Positions 52,864-63,702 of a stretch of DNA of 64,000 nucleotides are shown here, piece by piece. Each line of letters begins with the position of its first letter. Position 1 is the first letter of the stretch. The notes beneath the pieces are model-generated. The model saw only the letters and a program-made list of their open reading frames with translations, was not told where the DNA came from and did no database searches. The stretch spans positions 1 through 64,000 of the forward strand of contig NHZP01000056.1 in the NCBI GenBank assembly GCA_003313425.1. The letters are read 5' to 3'. The stretch is from Pseudopyrenochaeta lycopersici. Lineage: Eukaryota; Ascomycota; Dothideomycetes; Pleosporales; Pseudopyrenochaetaceae. Position numbers and translations under genes: made by a program.

Positions 52864-53659
52864 TAACTTCCTCAGCCTCAGCCCTTAAGAACGCACTTCT
52901 TACGGTCTGGGAACAAAAATAAACATACGCCAAGCTATTTAGAGAGCGGGCATTCTATTTTTTATAGGTGCTACGGTATTGGGTGCACGGACACGGTACG
53001 GCTTTAATGGTACAATTCTAGAAACCCTCAGCTACTGTTTCTAAGATTATTCTATCATTGTTCTACAACGCTTTTGCGACTCTAACGCCTTAATAGTAAA
53101 AGGTTTAGGCAATACTTTGTAGCAGCTAATACCTACAATAGCAAAAATAATAGCTTTTGTAATTTATTGTTTTTGTAAACTTAGTCCTGCTATTATCTAC
53201 AATATACTTATAGAATACTACAAGATTAAGCAAAGAAATATTCTCGGGTGGACGCGGTGAAACGGAAGGCGGCACTAGTTAGCTATGCGCTAAATTTCCA
53301 TAACCCTAACCATAGAACTAAAATTGCCCTAGCTTCCTAGAGCACCTTACAACCGGACCTTTTCAATAAAACCTCAGAATACCAAGACGTAAGTTGGGTA
53401 AGGATAGCTCTGTAACATGTCGTGTTCCAGCCCTATATATTCTCTCTTCTTTCCCTATTCTCTTCCCCCCACCACACCTCTATTCAACTGACTTTCGTTT
53501 TCTCTGCTCTTGTAGCATCGCCCTCGCTCAGTTTGCGCTCTTTCTGCTCTTTCACAATCACACTCTCGTTCAGTTTTCAATTTTATCGCTTAGCTCTTCA
53601 TGCTTGTTGTATATTTTCCTTCCCTGTTTTACCTTTGAAACTGCATACCAATTGCAAAC
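52864..53659. promoter_or_regulatory. Spacer and likely promoter of FAD oxidase 2
   Basis: No gene from the end of C to 53659. Bases 53440-53650 are very rich in C and T on the plus strand (CTCTTCTTTCCC, CTCTTCCCCCCACC), a typical filamentous-fungal leader. The open frames there lack domains. Confidence 0.45.
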
Positions 53660-55344
53660 ATGGTCATCTGGATTCAGCACCTTTTAGTGTTTACTCCATG
53701 CATTGTTGCTGGTATAGCTGTCCCATTACCTGCTTCCGGATTACCAAGGTCTACCCTTTTGACCCCTCTTCCACAGCCTGCCGTTTCGACCCCTCTTCCC
53801 AAGCCAAACTCAGGCGCAGGTGGACTTGGGGATGGCGTACCCGCCGACCAATTCAAAGACACTGTCCCAGTTGACTTGTCTAAGCCACTAGCTGATCTTT
53901 TCAAGGATACTTCATTCGACATTGGGAGTTTTATAGCAGATGAACAGAAGAAAGAAGCTGATGTTACCCAATTTCAGCAGCTAGAGTCTGTCTCCGGTGG
54001 ATTGTGGAACAATAACGTTACTGAGGTAGAAATACCGGAACCAATCACGGCTTTAGTCAAACGAGCACCATCTCCAGAAATCATAAAGTGTCTCAAGAAA
54101 GCAGGTGTTAAGTATTACACTGCGTCGCATGCGAGTTGGAACAAATACGCAACGCCATACAACCTACGTGTAAAGGTCAACCCAGATGTTATCGTTAAAG
54201 CTAGCGACACAAAGAGCATCCAGAATTCCATCATCTGTGCTTCAACACACAAGATGAAGGTACAAGCAAGGGCTGGAGGCCATTCCTACGCCGCATTCAG
54301 CTCAGGCACCAAGGACGGTGGCATGGTTATTGATCTTCGAGACCTAAACACATTTGTTCATGAGAGAAGAAACCGAGTCATCATTGTGGGAGCCGGGACA
54401 CGATTAGGTAAGTACGTCAAAAACACATTATGGGAATCATACTGATCATCCTCTATGAAGGCAACCTTGGATTAGGTTTACTACTCAAAGGAGAAGCAAT
54501 AAGCCATGGCGATTGTCCGGCCGTTGGACTTGCAGGGCACGCCCTGCATGGTGGATTTGGATATACATCTCGCATGTGGGGTTTATCTACCGATGCAATT
54601 ATTGGACTCGATGTTGTCACTGCCTCCGCTGAGAGACTCCATCTTTCCGAAATCGAGAACAAAGACTTGTACTGGGTAAGTAAAGATCGCCATTATGTTG
54701 CGACCTGTTTACTGACATATATTACTAAGGGTATGAGAGGGGCAGGAGATTCGCTTGCCATTGTTACGAAATTCTACCTCCGTAGTGAAATCGCTCCGAA
54801 GAATGTCGTTCATTACGTCTATAATCTGAACCACATTTATGGAGACCCTGCAAAGATGGCTAAGGTCTTTACTAAAGCCCAGACCTGTTTACAAGATAAG
54901 AAGGTTACCGACCGGCGGCTTGGGCTTACTGTTCGACTAGCCAGTAATAACTATCGCATCGCTGGATACTTTTATGGAAGCCAGAGCGATTTCAAGACAG
55001 TTGAAACATGTCTCGATAAGGCTACAGGACTAAAAGCAAGCCAGAAGACAGATCCCTCAAGATTCACATTGGAGAACCTTAAGTACGCCAACGCCTTATC
55101 AACTATTGCGGGACGCACGCCAGTCAAACAACCTGTTGACGCCAACAACGTAAAAAGCAACTTTTTTGTAAAGAGCCTCATGGTTCCTGAAAAGGTGCCA
55201 TTATCTGAAACCGTCATGAACGAATACTTTAGTGATGTACTTGACAGAGCATCCAAGGCCAAGGACCAATTTACTATAACCTTCCGGCTAATGGGCGGAG
55301 CAGACAGTCAAATGCCTCTCAAGAATGATGACTTTTCTGCTATT
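53660..55344 (+). pseudogene. Secreted FAD-linked oxidase paralogue, C-terminus missing
   Basis: Paralogue of the 32412 gene with the same exon structure: exons 53660-54407, 54461-54675 (215 nt, the same length as in the other gene) and 54730 to about 55344; introns of 53 and 54 nt. Signal peptide MVIWIQHLLVFTPCIVAGIA, Pro-rich propeptide, Kex2-like KR at residues 134-135. Covalent FAD residues are present: RAGGHSYAAFSS (His) and GDCPAVGLAGHALHGGFGY (Cys). The match to the paralogue ends at FRLMGGADS; the roughly 110 C-terminal residues, with the BBE-type region, are absent. Instead the frame runs into AT-rich DNA and stops at 55584. The coding part has no stops, so the truncation is probably recent. 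It may be expressed but should not fold normally. Confidence 0.85.
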
Positions 55345-55472
55345 TGCCAGGGTTGCCATGTATTGAATGATTTGAATAGTAGGCCTATATTCAATACATA
55401 TACATATTCAGCTGTCGCTATTCAATTCATAATCATATTCATGAATTACATTAGTAAGCAGCTATCACCAGT
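55345..55472. other. AT-rich junction between FAD oxidase 2 and hAT-5
   Basis: 128 bases with repeated ATTCAAT/ATTGAAT and CATATTCA words. They belong neither to the oxidase (compared with its paralogue) nor clearly to hAT-5. Possibly the end of a further small element. Confidence 0.4.
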
Positions 55473-57280
55473 CAGACTTCTCAGTAATAAATATATATTT
55501 ATTGTTAAGCGCATATTTATTGTTAAGCTTAACGATATCGATAAGAATACTCATCTTATTAATAAATATATTATTAATTATTAACAATATTAAGCGAACC
55601 TTCCGCACACGGGTTTATTTCAATTCAATATCTTAAGTCAAAATATTAACAGCATATCCTTTCTAACGCGATAATGAGCTCCAGAAGGTCCTCATTCTCC
55701 TAATCCGACGCAACTTTAGGCCCTTCCTCCCTCCTACCCTCTGATAGCTTCTTACAAGCCTTTATTAGTTGCCCTACACCCTCTGAAGCAGAAACCTCTT
55801 TATTACAGCCTGTAGTAGAGAGAAGAAGATTAAGAGCTACATTGATATGGGACTACTTTCGAGAAGCTGAAGGTGATGAACTACATATAAGGGACGGCAA
55901 GATACTCTACTATTGCAAGAAACGTGGCAATCTAGGCTGGTTAACACACGTAACAGGCAATGCCCGCTATTATCTTGAGAACGAACATTACATTTTTGTT
56001 TAAGAGGATTCTAGGTCTTAAAAAAAGCGTCAAGGCAGGCAAAAGGCACGCAACGATGCTACAGGCTGGCGGAGCATTGGCGCAATAGGTAAACTCTATA
56101 ACATTGCAGTGTTTATCCGCAGTTCGAATATCTATAATGATATTTAGGAAGACATTGCAGGAAAGGCGCTTGGCATAGATAACATTACCCGCTGGAACTC
56201 TTAGTTTATGTTACTTGTGCAGCTATCAAGCAGGAAGGTGCTATATCAATATTTTTGAACCAGTACCACAAGGAGTTGGAAGATGATATCCTCACACACG
56301 ATGATTGGCAAGTACTTAAAATGACCCACGAGTTCCTGCAGCCATTCTATCAAGCAACTTTAGAGCAACAGATGGAGTGGGCATCAATAGATCAAGTGTT
56401 GGCGAATATGGATATTCTATTCAAGCAATTTGAGGACGCCAAAGTAAGTAATAATAAGAACTACCTTCTGCCTAGCTTGCTTACGTTAATGTAGGTCAAA
56501 TATGCCAATAATAAGCATATGGTCAACTCCATTAACATAGGTTGGTGGGTGCTCTCTAAGTATTACGAAGAGAGCGACAAAACCCCTATATATGCCACTG
56601 CATTACTGCTCCATCCTGAGAAGCGCCGGAAGTATATTGATCGTCACTGGGAGAAGGACTGGCGAGAACCTGCTCTTGCAGCAGCACGCTAGTATTGGGC
56701 AAAGTATAAGGATCGGCCTGTCACATCAATATCGGCGACTATATTGGGCGAGAAGCAACGCGAACTATCAACGTACGAGCGCCTTAAACAGTCAATGAGT
56801 GTTTTGGATAGGCCTGAAGATGAGGATGATTTCGAAAAGTTCGTCAATGCTACACCAAGACATATGAAAACAAAGACTCCGCTTGAATGGTGGTGCCGAG
56901 AAGAGCAGAGACTTGTATATCCTCGCCTACATCAAATGGCTATTGAAGTATTAAGCGTGCCGGCTATGTCAGACGACCCGGAACGGGTGTTCTCTTGCAC
57001 AAGGCGTACGATCTCTTGGGACAGAACACGTCTCTCGGCAGAGACTATCGAAAAGCTTGAGTGCCTGGGCAATTGGGTGCAGAATAACTTGATTAGGAAG
57101 CTCTATGTGGCTGTGGATGACGAGATTATGGATATCTCTGGTAGCGGTGGCTAGGTATTCATGCTAAGGCTCATATTATTAATTATTGATAAGCTAATAA
57201 TCGATATAAATATTAGGGCTTAACAATAAATAGATAGAAATAAAGCTTCTATATTTATTTATTTATTATTGAGAAGTCTG
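55473..57280 (+). mobile_element. hAT-5 transposon remnant
   Basis: Inverted tips CAGACTTCTCARTAATAAAT (55473 and complement at 57280), with sub-terminal TTATTGTTAAGC copies at both ends. Flanking 8-mers do not match: TCACCAGT on the left, GCCAATAC on the right. The right flank is copia-4 pol cut at the tip. At 1808 bp it is shorter than the other hATs; the N-terminal catalytic part is deleted. Confidence 0.85.
55840..57154 (+). pseudogene. hAT-5 transposase, internally deleted
   Basis: A BED-like start (YYCKKRGNLGWLTHVTGNARYY) is followed almost at once by GAIGKLYNIAVFIRSS and GIDNITRWNS, so the central catalytic segment is missing. Several stops (for example NS*FML). The C-terminal frame 56744-57154 is open: KTPLEWWCREEQRLVYPRLHQ ... 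SDDPERVFSCTRRT. Related to hAT-1 to hAT-3 but distinct. Confidence 0.87.
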
Positions 57281-57978
57281 GCCAATACGCAATGAACCCT
57301 TCATCTGAACACCTGCGGTATGCAAACCGAGTTCTCTCATATCTCCAGACCACAAAGTGCTATGCCATCGAGTTCTCAGGCTCTGTAGGCACGCCTACAG
57401 AGGTAGAGACAGGCGATGATGAAGTACTACAGCTGTCAAGCGACGCATCGTTCGCGGATGATCCAGAGACTCGAAAATCCGCCCAGGGCTACCTTATGAA
57501 GTTATTTGCCGGGCCTATTATGTGGCAGTCTTCTAAGCAGAAGGCTGTAACCACGTCAACAACTGAAGCGGAGCTCTTATCGCTATCTCACACAGCGAGG
57601 GAGACGGTAGCTCTATACCGACTATTTAAACAGATACAGTTTGACCCTGAACACCAACCTCGCTTCCTCTGCGATAATCAACAAACAGTGGGACTGATCC
57701 AGAAAGAGAGACCACAACTCACATCAAAGTTGAAACACGTCGACATCCACAACTTCTGGCTAAGACAGATTCATAGAGACGGCAAAATTGCAGTTCAATG
57801 GGTTCCAACAACAGACATGCCTGCGGATGGCTTCACCAAGCCCCTCTCAGCAGAAAAGCACTCTCATTTCGTAAAACAATTGGGCCTGGTTGATATCTCA
57901 TCGCGGATTGATCCAGAATACACTTTAAGAGAGGATATTGACCAAGACGATATCCAGATCTCATCTGATACCGAGTGA
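57281..57978 (+). pseudogene. copia-4 RNase H end of Pol
   Basis: Starts within the codons for QYAMNPSSEHLRYANRVLSYL directly at the hAT-5 tip and is open to 57978. RNase H motifs: LSSDASFADDPETRKSAQGY (Asp), TTSTTEAELLSLSHTA (Glu), LCDNQQTVGLI (Asp), KHVDIHNFWLRQ, MPADGFTKPLSAEKH. Clearly different in sequence from copia-1 to copia-3. The rest of this element is missing upstream. Confidence 0.9.
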
Positions 57979-57983
57979 AATCT

Positions 57984-58202
57984 GGGGGGGTGTGTCGCAG
58001 GCCGGGCATGCTCTAGCGTAGTCTAGTTATCACGTGCCCTCTGAAAGAGGTTAGTGGCCCTGCGCAAGCGCCGAGACGGGACAATCCTCGACAGAGGGTC
58101 TAGTACCCGGTTTGCCGAAAACACGCGCCAGGACACCTCACTAAAAACAAACCCGTGATAGTTCGTTAATATACCTATGAATCGCGCGTTTTCTTTGCAG
58201 AA
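57984..58202 (+). other. copia-4 purine tract and 3' LTR start; upstream region of the helicase gene
   Basis: A purine tract (TCTGGGGGGGTG) is followed by TGTCGCAGGCCGGG, the expected TG start of a 3' LTR (about 57993). The LTR end is not evident. The helicase ATG comes only 210 bases later, right after a TTTCTTTGCAG string that could be a splice acceptor. The helicase may therefore be transcribed from the LTR or have an upstream exon. Confidence 0.5.
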
Positions 58203-60530
58203 ATGGAATCTACACCCCTGATTTACGACACAAATGACAACTACGATATTTTCAGTGACCCCATTGATGACGTTGCCGTCGACCCATGTCCCGCCAAAAA
58301 CCCGCATACCCACACCCCCCTCACAAACCCCGACTGGTCGTTGGATGACGGTATAACAAGTCTAGAAACGCTCACGGGGCATGAATTGAGACCTCAGCAA
58401 CGTGAGGCCTTAGTAGATTTGTATAACCGCAATGATGTGGTGCTGGTAGCTACTACTGGGTTTGGGAAGACGCTGGTTATAACTGGTTTCCACAACCTTA
58501 TATCACCGTCTCGTCAACCTATCACATTAATTATTAGCCCCCTCAAGGCTATCCAGAACAATCAAAGTACTACTCTGAATTCGGTCTCTTCAAGCTATCG
58601 TGGATTCGTGCTCGACGGAGACACTAATACACTTACCAACCGCCATGCTATCGCTCGTGGAGACTACACGCATATTTGGGTATCTGCCGAAATTGCATTG
58701 GCAGAGCTGTTAGAGAGAAATAGAGAAGAGTTATCCGAGAAGGACCAGGGGCGATCAAGGAAGACGAAGCCTAGGGCCGAGGGCAAGGCCACTGCCGGTG
58801 GACCCATTCGACGGGTGCGACACGTGTTCCCTACTGGATACGAGGACAATGGAACGTTCACCTCCGTGCTACAATACCCTGAGTTTCAAAAGCATCTATA
58901 TTTAGTTGCTATCGACGAACTCCATTTATGCAGTGAGAGGAGTTGGGGTGGGTCCTTCCGGCCAGCCATGGGCCAACTCCATAAGATTCGAGAGCAACTC
59001 CTTAATCATACACGTCTATTTGGAACTATTGCAACGCTTAAACCTTCTGATTGGGATAAACTTAAGGATCGGGCTGGATTTAGGAACCCAGTCTGCTTTA
59101 TCCGCGCTAATATATATAGGCACGATGTCTACATGCATATTATGCCTTTTCCTGATCCCCTAGGTATAATTAAGCGTATTATCTATACTGCCCTTAGTCA
59201 AGCTGGGAACGTAGACTCCACCATTGAGACTCGCATCCCAAAGATTATCATCTTCCTAGCAGAGATTGCCCACTGCGTGGATCTTCGAGACAGGATCATC
59301 CAATGGCTCCAACAGCGGCTGCAGCGAAGACTCGATAAGAGGATTATCAAGACGTACCACAGGGATTTAACGAAGGTTTCCCGACAGGATATTGAGGAGA
59401 GGTTCTCCAGAGGTGAAATACGGATTCTCTGTGCCACCATCGCGTACGCTATAGGGGTTAATCCGGCCGGTGTCCAGTACGTCATCCAACGGGGCCTATG
59501 TGGCACAGATGAGGCCCTACAGAAACTTGGACGAGCAAACCGGCAGACGATTCAAGGACGCGCTATTTTCTTCTGGATTCCAGACGTTTGGGTACATGGT
59601 GAGCGTCAGGCTGGGTCGCGTCGACGTCTGAATTACCCGGTTTCATCAATCCGCACTGCAGCATCTATGGTAGATAAGGCACGACGTCAAGCATACTTGT
59701 CTGTATATGGCTCCGATGGCTCTGACACTGATGCGTCAACTTGCTCGTCCGCTTCCACGCAGTCTGTTCAGCCAGGCCAGCCCACCTCGCAAAAGAAGCG
59801 AAAACGTTGTGGTCCGCAGCTCCCAGCAGCACGACGTCGATATAAACAACTCGCTGACGAAGAATATTTCGTATACAATCCTCCCGAAGGTTCATGTCAT
59901 TGGAGAGAGACTATGAAAATCTACGAGAACGACGGCAATGTGCCAAACCCTTGCAATAACTGTTCAATATGTGCACCGTGTCCTATTACACTAGAAGGGG
60001 TCCAGCCTTCAGAGCGATTAGAAAACACCAACATATCTGCAGCCATTCTACAGGGATTAAAGGATCTAGCTATTGAGTTTGGAAACGAAATTACCTGCCC
60101 TATCCTACAAGCTGCCCGTCCAGAACCTGTGGAGCGAGTTTTACCCCTAGCCTGGCGGAAGAAATTTAGCAGTTCGTATCTCCAGGTCGCTAGCGGCGAC
60201 CGTATGGGGTGGTGCTGGGATAGCCTATATAGTGAACGTATAACCGCATATATATGCCAGTTTGCTGCATTACCTACTCCTATGGATAGTAATATGGTAG
60301 AACCCCTATCATCATCGATCCCGCTAGCATCGCAGGACGCGACCAGTTCTAGTACACCTCGGCCAGTAGTCCTCCAGGAGATTACCCGTATGAATTCCGG
60401 TCGCAAGGATACCCGCAAGACTAGTCGTGGCACAACATCACTGTATAATGAGAAGGGCAAGTCTCGTTACTACAGGAAACATAGGAAGGGGAAGGAGAAC
60501 AAGAGTGATGTAAAAATAGAAGATAGATAA
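58203..60530 (+). CDS. RecQ-like superfamily 2 helicase, intact
   Basis: 775 residues, no stops. RecQ motif 0: LRPQQREALVDL (about residue 62). Motif I: VATTGFGKT (Walker A, about residue 83). Ia: LIISPLKAIQNNQ. II: AIDELHLCSE (DELH in place of DEAH/DEVH). III: LFGTIATL. V: ILCATIAYAIGVN. VI: QKLGRANRQ. A RecQ-type zinc subdomain follows (CHWRETM ... CNNCSICAPC). No winged-helix or HRDC domain is evident. The C terminus is Ser-rich and then strongly basic. An acidic-to-Pro N-terminal 55 residues precede motif 0. Expected activity: ATP-driven 3'-5' DNA unwinding in the nucleus. It is tail-to-tail with the DUF6589-like gene, 229 bases apart. It is not a host-type RecQ/Sgs1: too short and without HRDC. 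It resembles the expanded RecQ-like helicases seen in mobile parts of fungal genomes. Confidence 0.9.
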   Translation: MESTPLIYDTNDNYDIFSDPIDDVAVDPCPAKNPHTHTPLTNPDWSLDDGITSLETLTGHELRPQQREALVDLYNRNDVVLVATTGFGKTLVITGFHNLISPSRQPITLIISPLKAIQNNQSTTLNSVSSSYRGFVLDGDTNTLTNRHAIARGDYTHIWVSAEIALAELLERNREELSEKDQGRSRKTKPRAEGKATAGGPIRRVRHVFPTGYEDNGTFTSVLQYPEFQKHLYLVAIDELHLCSERSWGGSFRPAMGQLHKIREQLLNHTRLFGTIATLKPSDWDKLKDRAGFRNPVCFIRANIYRHDVYMHIMPFPDPLGIIKRIIYTALSQAGNVDSTIETRIPKIIIFLAEIAHCVDLRDRIIQWLQQRLQRRLDKRIIKTYHRDLTKVSRQDIEERFSRGEIRILCATIAYAIGVNPAGVQYVIQRGLCGTDEALQKLGRANRQTIQGRAIFFWIPDVWVHGERQAGSRRRLNYPVSSIRTAASMVDKARRQAYLSVYGSDGSDTDASTCSSASTQSVQPGQPTSQKKRKRCGPQLPAARRRYKQLADEEYFVYNPPEGSCHWRETMKIYENDGNVPNPCNNCSICAPCPITLEGVQPSERLENTNISAAILQGLKDLAIEFGNEITCPILQAARPEPVERVLPLAWRKKFSSSYLQVASGDRMGWCWDSLYSERITAYICQFAALPTPMDSNMVEPLSSSIPLASQDATSSSTPRPVVLQEITRMNSGRKDTRKTSRGTTSLYNEKGKSRYYRKHRKGKENKSDVKIEDR

Positions 60531-60759
60531 GTAATGATGCCCTTCTACCAATCGTCACAGAGACAACTAAATGTGGTCCCACCCAGGTCCCGATCCTAAG
60601 TAGGTGAAGACGAGTCCAATAAAGGGGGCGCATAGACGTTCAGCACAATGGTCACCACCCTCCATGGCTTCAACCTCATCTTAAATGCCAACCTGCAGGC
60701 TCGGCGGGCTCACCCTCTAGCCTTGCCGTTTGTAAAAACTGACGGAGGCTTCGACGTCT
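60531..60759. other. Convergent intergenic region between helicase and DUF6589-like gene
   Basis: 229 bases with no ORF of note. Both genes must end transcription here. No strong hairpin terminator was recognised. Confidence 0.5.
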
Positions 60760-63444
60760 CTACAGGCCCTCCTCAATATCATCGAGTAGCTCCTCAGAGG
60801 GCTGGGGCAGCTCGTTCAGGGCCTCTACTAGAGCACTATCCATAGTAGTTTCATCAGAGCTTAGACCAATTGAAGCCTCTACTCCATCCTCGCCCCATAT
60901 AGGGATATCCTCATTAAATAGTACATCATCCGCGCCGTACATAAATCTTGTGTTAAATGCACTCATAGTTCTCTCAATTGTGATAGCGCCGTCTACGGTA
61001 GTATCCCTAGACCATTTAAGCTTCTGTGAGGCTGGATCGGATCGCCTGCTGTCTGGTACTATTGAGCGCTGCGATTGAACTGCGAGATAGTTGATAACCC
61101 TCCCCCGGTTCTTCCGTTCGTGCTTCCCAAGTGAATTTCTCCCCCAGATACACTGCAATTGCGCCCTGAGTGGTCGGAGAAAGATAGCATCAAGAGCGCC
61201 ATATTCTGAAGCAGTCCGTATCGTAGTCGAGGACGTCCTTCTACTCGACCATATATCTTTGATAGAACGGTTGAGAAATTCGTTAGCCAAATCAATCGCA
61301 TAGAATCCGTCTGGTCGCCCAGTAGGATTCACGAGCAGAGTTCCAGCGATAGCCCGTCGATGCTCCTCTGATTTGACGTGGGTTGTGTCAATTAGCTTCT
61401 TGATGTACAAGGCAATCCGCGTATATGTAGGCTTTTTTAAGCCCTCAAACATATATATCAAAAAGTCGATAACATGACGTATAATCCCGACGTCTCCGTG
61501 TTTGATGCCGTGTGTGAGTGCTTCGTAATACACAGCGTCACGTACAAATAGGAGATTTTCTCGCCTTTCAAGATCAAAAAGCCCTTCCATATAGTAGCCT
61601 GTTATCGAATTAACCGCCTTATTTACCAATTTCTTGAGTTCACGGGCTGTTAGGCTGATAACGGCCTCCTCGAGTTCGGTGGCTGTCGCGTTGGCGCCCA
61701 GTGACTCACTGCGTGAAAAGGGGCTACCTTCAATAAGATGTCGATAAAACTCGGCAACCATCCTCCCTTAGAGAGCGTCTAACACGAACGTGCGCGTGTG
61801 GGCGAAGACCATACTCGTAGGACTAACAAATCGGCGGGCCATTTTGCCAGAGAGATACCGCAGTGCAGCGTGGTTGCAGCGCTCACCACCAGTAGGCTCG
61901 TCACCCCAATGATTCTTGACAATCGTAGCAATTAGATGCATCTGGACGTGAAAGAGTCCAGGTATAGGCACGATGTGCTCTAGGCGACCATATGCGTCGA
62001 CGTTATCGGTAGCACCACGTATTGCACTCCACATTCGATTGACCGTTTTGGCGTCTCCACCCACCAGGAGAGCTGGATGTTGGTCGAAATATTCAGGGGA
62101 CAAGGCGAGCTGTTCACGAAATATGTTGCGTAGTACTTCAACATTACCAGACGTGGTGTCCTCACTAGTTTGGATGGGCATTAGCGGCACAGGAACGTGA
62201 CGGGCTCCCTCTGGTATAGATATTCGGTCAACCACAGGATAGGCCGCATGAGCATGTATGGCCCGATGACTTGATTTGCACCTGCGGATGTGTTCGGGAT
62301 ATACCTCCTCTAGAGCACGGTATAGCGCGGCTGTGGTGCACTGTGCAATACACTGACTGCGGGCATCTGAGGACCGTATCATATCCTCCATTGACATGGA
62401 GTAGGGTCTAAAGTCACTCTGCGTCAACCCGTTGATCGGGAGAATGATACCAGGGAGGAGAAGGGCCGTCGTGATAGAATGGAGTTGATTCCTAGAGACG
62501 TTGTCCAGTTCGCTTACGCCAGTCGTTAGTTCACAATTGTCGTATACGACTGCCCAAGGCCCATCAGCAATAAACTTGCGGGCCAAATTCCGGGCACTAT
62601 TCTGGAGGCCACCAACGCTGCGGTAGATTGACTGCCATAACTCTGTCCATCCCATAGAGTTTGTTACGCTAAAGATCTGCTTGTTCGTACCTGCAGAAAA
62701 GAGCATTAGACCCATAATCGCTGGTAAGAAATTGCAGAGCCGCTGATGCCGGGTGAAGCAAATGATAGATAAGACTGATATAATACGGGATCGAATATGA
62801 CCAATGGGGGTTTTGCTGCTGTTTGAACATAGACGCTGCAGTAGATCCACGAGCAGTAGTGCCTCGCCGGTAACTTCGTCAAAAATGATCTCCTCGGAAA
62901 CCATCTCAAATTGTGCACCAATGCCAGCCATAGCCTTTGCCTGATATTCACCAAATATAGAATAGGCCTTAAGGGCTTCAATCTCGTGTTCTAACCCAGC
63001 CATATACCTCTCTTCTATATCAGATGGCAGAGCGACGGTTGAGAGGTGGTTGGTGAAAGCGGGGGTCGACTCGAATGTCTTGATAAATCGCGCCCTATAC
63101 GGAGCTCTTTCTTTTGTTCGGCTAACAAGTTCCAGAAAATCAGATAAAGCACCACGATAAGCAACACCACTCCTCTTATAGTTTATACTCTCTATTGCTC
63201 TAATATATCGTCCTAGCCTATCCTCCTCCTCGTCAGTTAACGACGGGGCATCTCGTATATGTATAGAGGGACTCGAGGTGTGATTTTTCGACCCAGCTGG
63301 GCGTCCAGGTCTACGACGAGGGGGTCTTGGGGACGTATCAGGACGGATTGATGATGGCTGAGATGATGACGCAGGCGTCGAAGTTGCAGGCAACGGCGGG
63401 GTAGGACACTCTCCTATGCTTATCAGATTGGCTGGAACATACAT
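60760..63444 (-). pseudogene. DUF6589-like protein with AT hook, one in-frame stop
   Basis: One frame of about 894 codons with a single TAA near 61768 (LDAL*GRMVAEF), which a CAA to TAA change explains. Frames on both sides are fully open (558 and 333 residues). N terminus Ser/Pro-rich with an AT-hook core RRRPGRPAG (about residue 45). The central region carries the features I associate with DUF6589: VVYDNCELTTGVSELD, LLVGGDAKTVNRMWS, IVPIPGLFHVQMHLIATIVKNHWG. The spaced acidic residues (DNCE, GGDAK) recall an RNase H-like catalytic core, but that is inference. The C-terminal third is helical and charged and ends in an acidic tail. It could be a transposase-like partner of the adjacent helicase. 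With only one lesion it is recently active or repairable by readthrough. Confidence 0.75.
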
Positions 63445-63702
63445 AGGAGCCTATTACCCGCTAGACGAGCAGCAGCAACTGCACTGAGTGCGTGGAGCCG
63501 AGTTGGGAAGGCCGTGGGTGTATCATGCTGGGCATCCATCGGACCAGGTCGTCCCGAACCCAATTTCCAGCAACCCAAGTTCCTCGCCCGGCACACGCCA
63601 AAAAATCGTAATAATAAGAGTGGATGTACTTTCGATACAGTATAGCTGATTGTAGCTATCAGATATAAAACTTTACTAACTAGTTGTAGAGTAATACGCA
63701 TA
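63445..63702. other. Upstream region of the DUF6589-like gene, up to element A2
   Basis: No supported gene and no inverted repeat matching the sequence left of the helicase (57980-58200). It contains the promoter of the 63444 gene by position only. Confidence 0.4.

Noticed and set aside
53394..53874. Overlapping plus-strand ORFs upstream of FAD oxidase 2
   Set aside because: Pyrimidine-rich leader translated into Ser/Leu/Phe-rich strings; no domain, and they overlap the real start in another frame.
58203..60530. Helicase as a telomere-linked RecQ helicase marking a chromosome end
   Set aside because: No TTAGGG-type repeats or subtelomeric arrays anywhere in the window, and a second element-A copy follows on the right.
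58000..63702. Terminal inverted repeats bounding the helicase and DUF6589 pair
   Set aside because: Compared 57980-58200 with the complement of 63445-63702 by eye; only short chance matches (for example GCCGGGC), nothing convincing.
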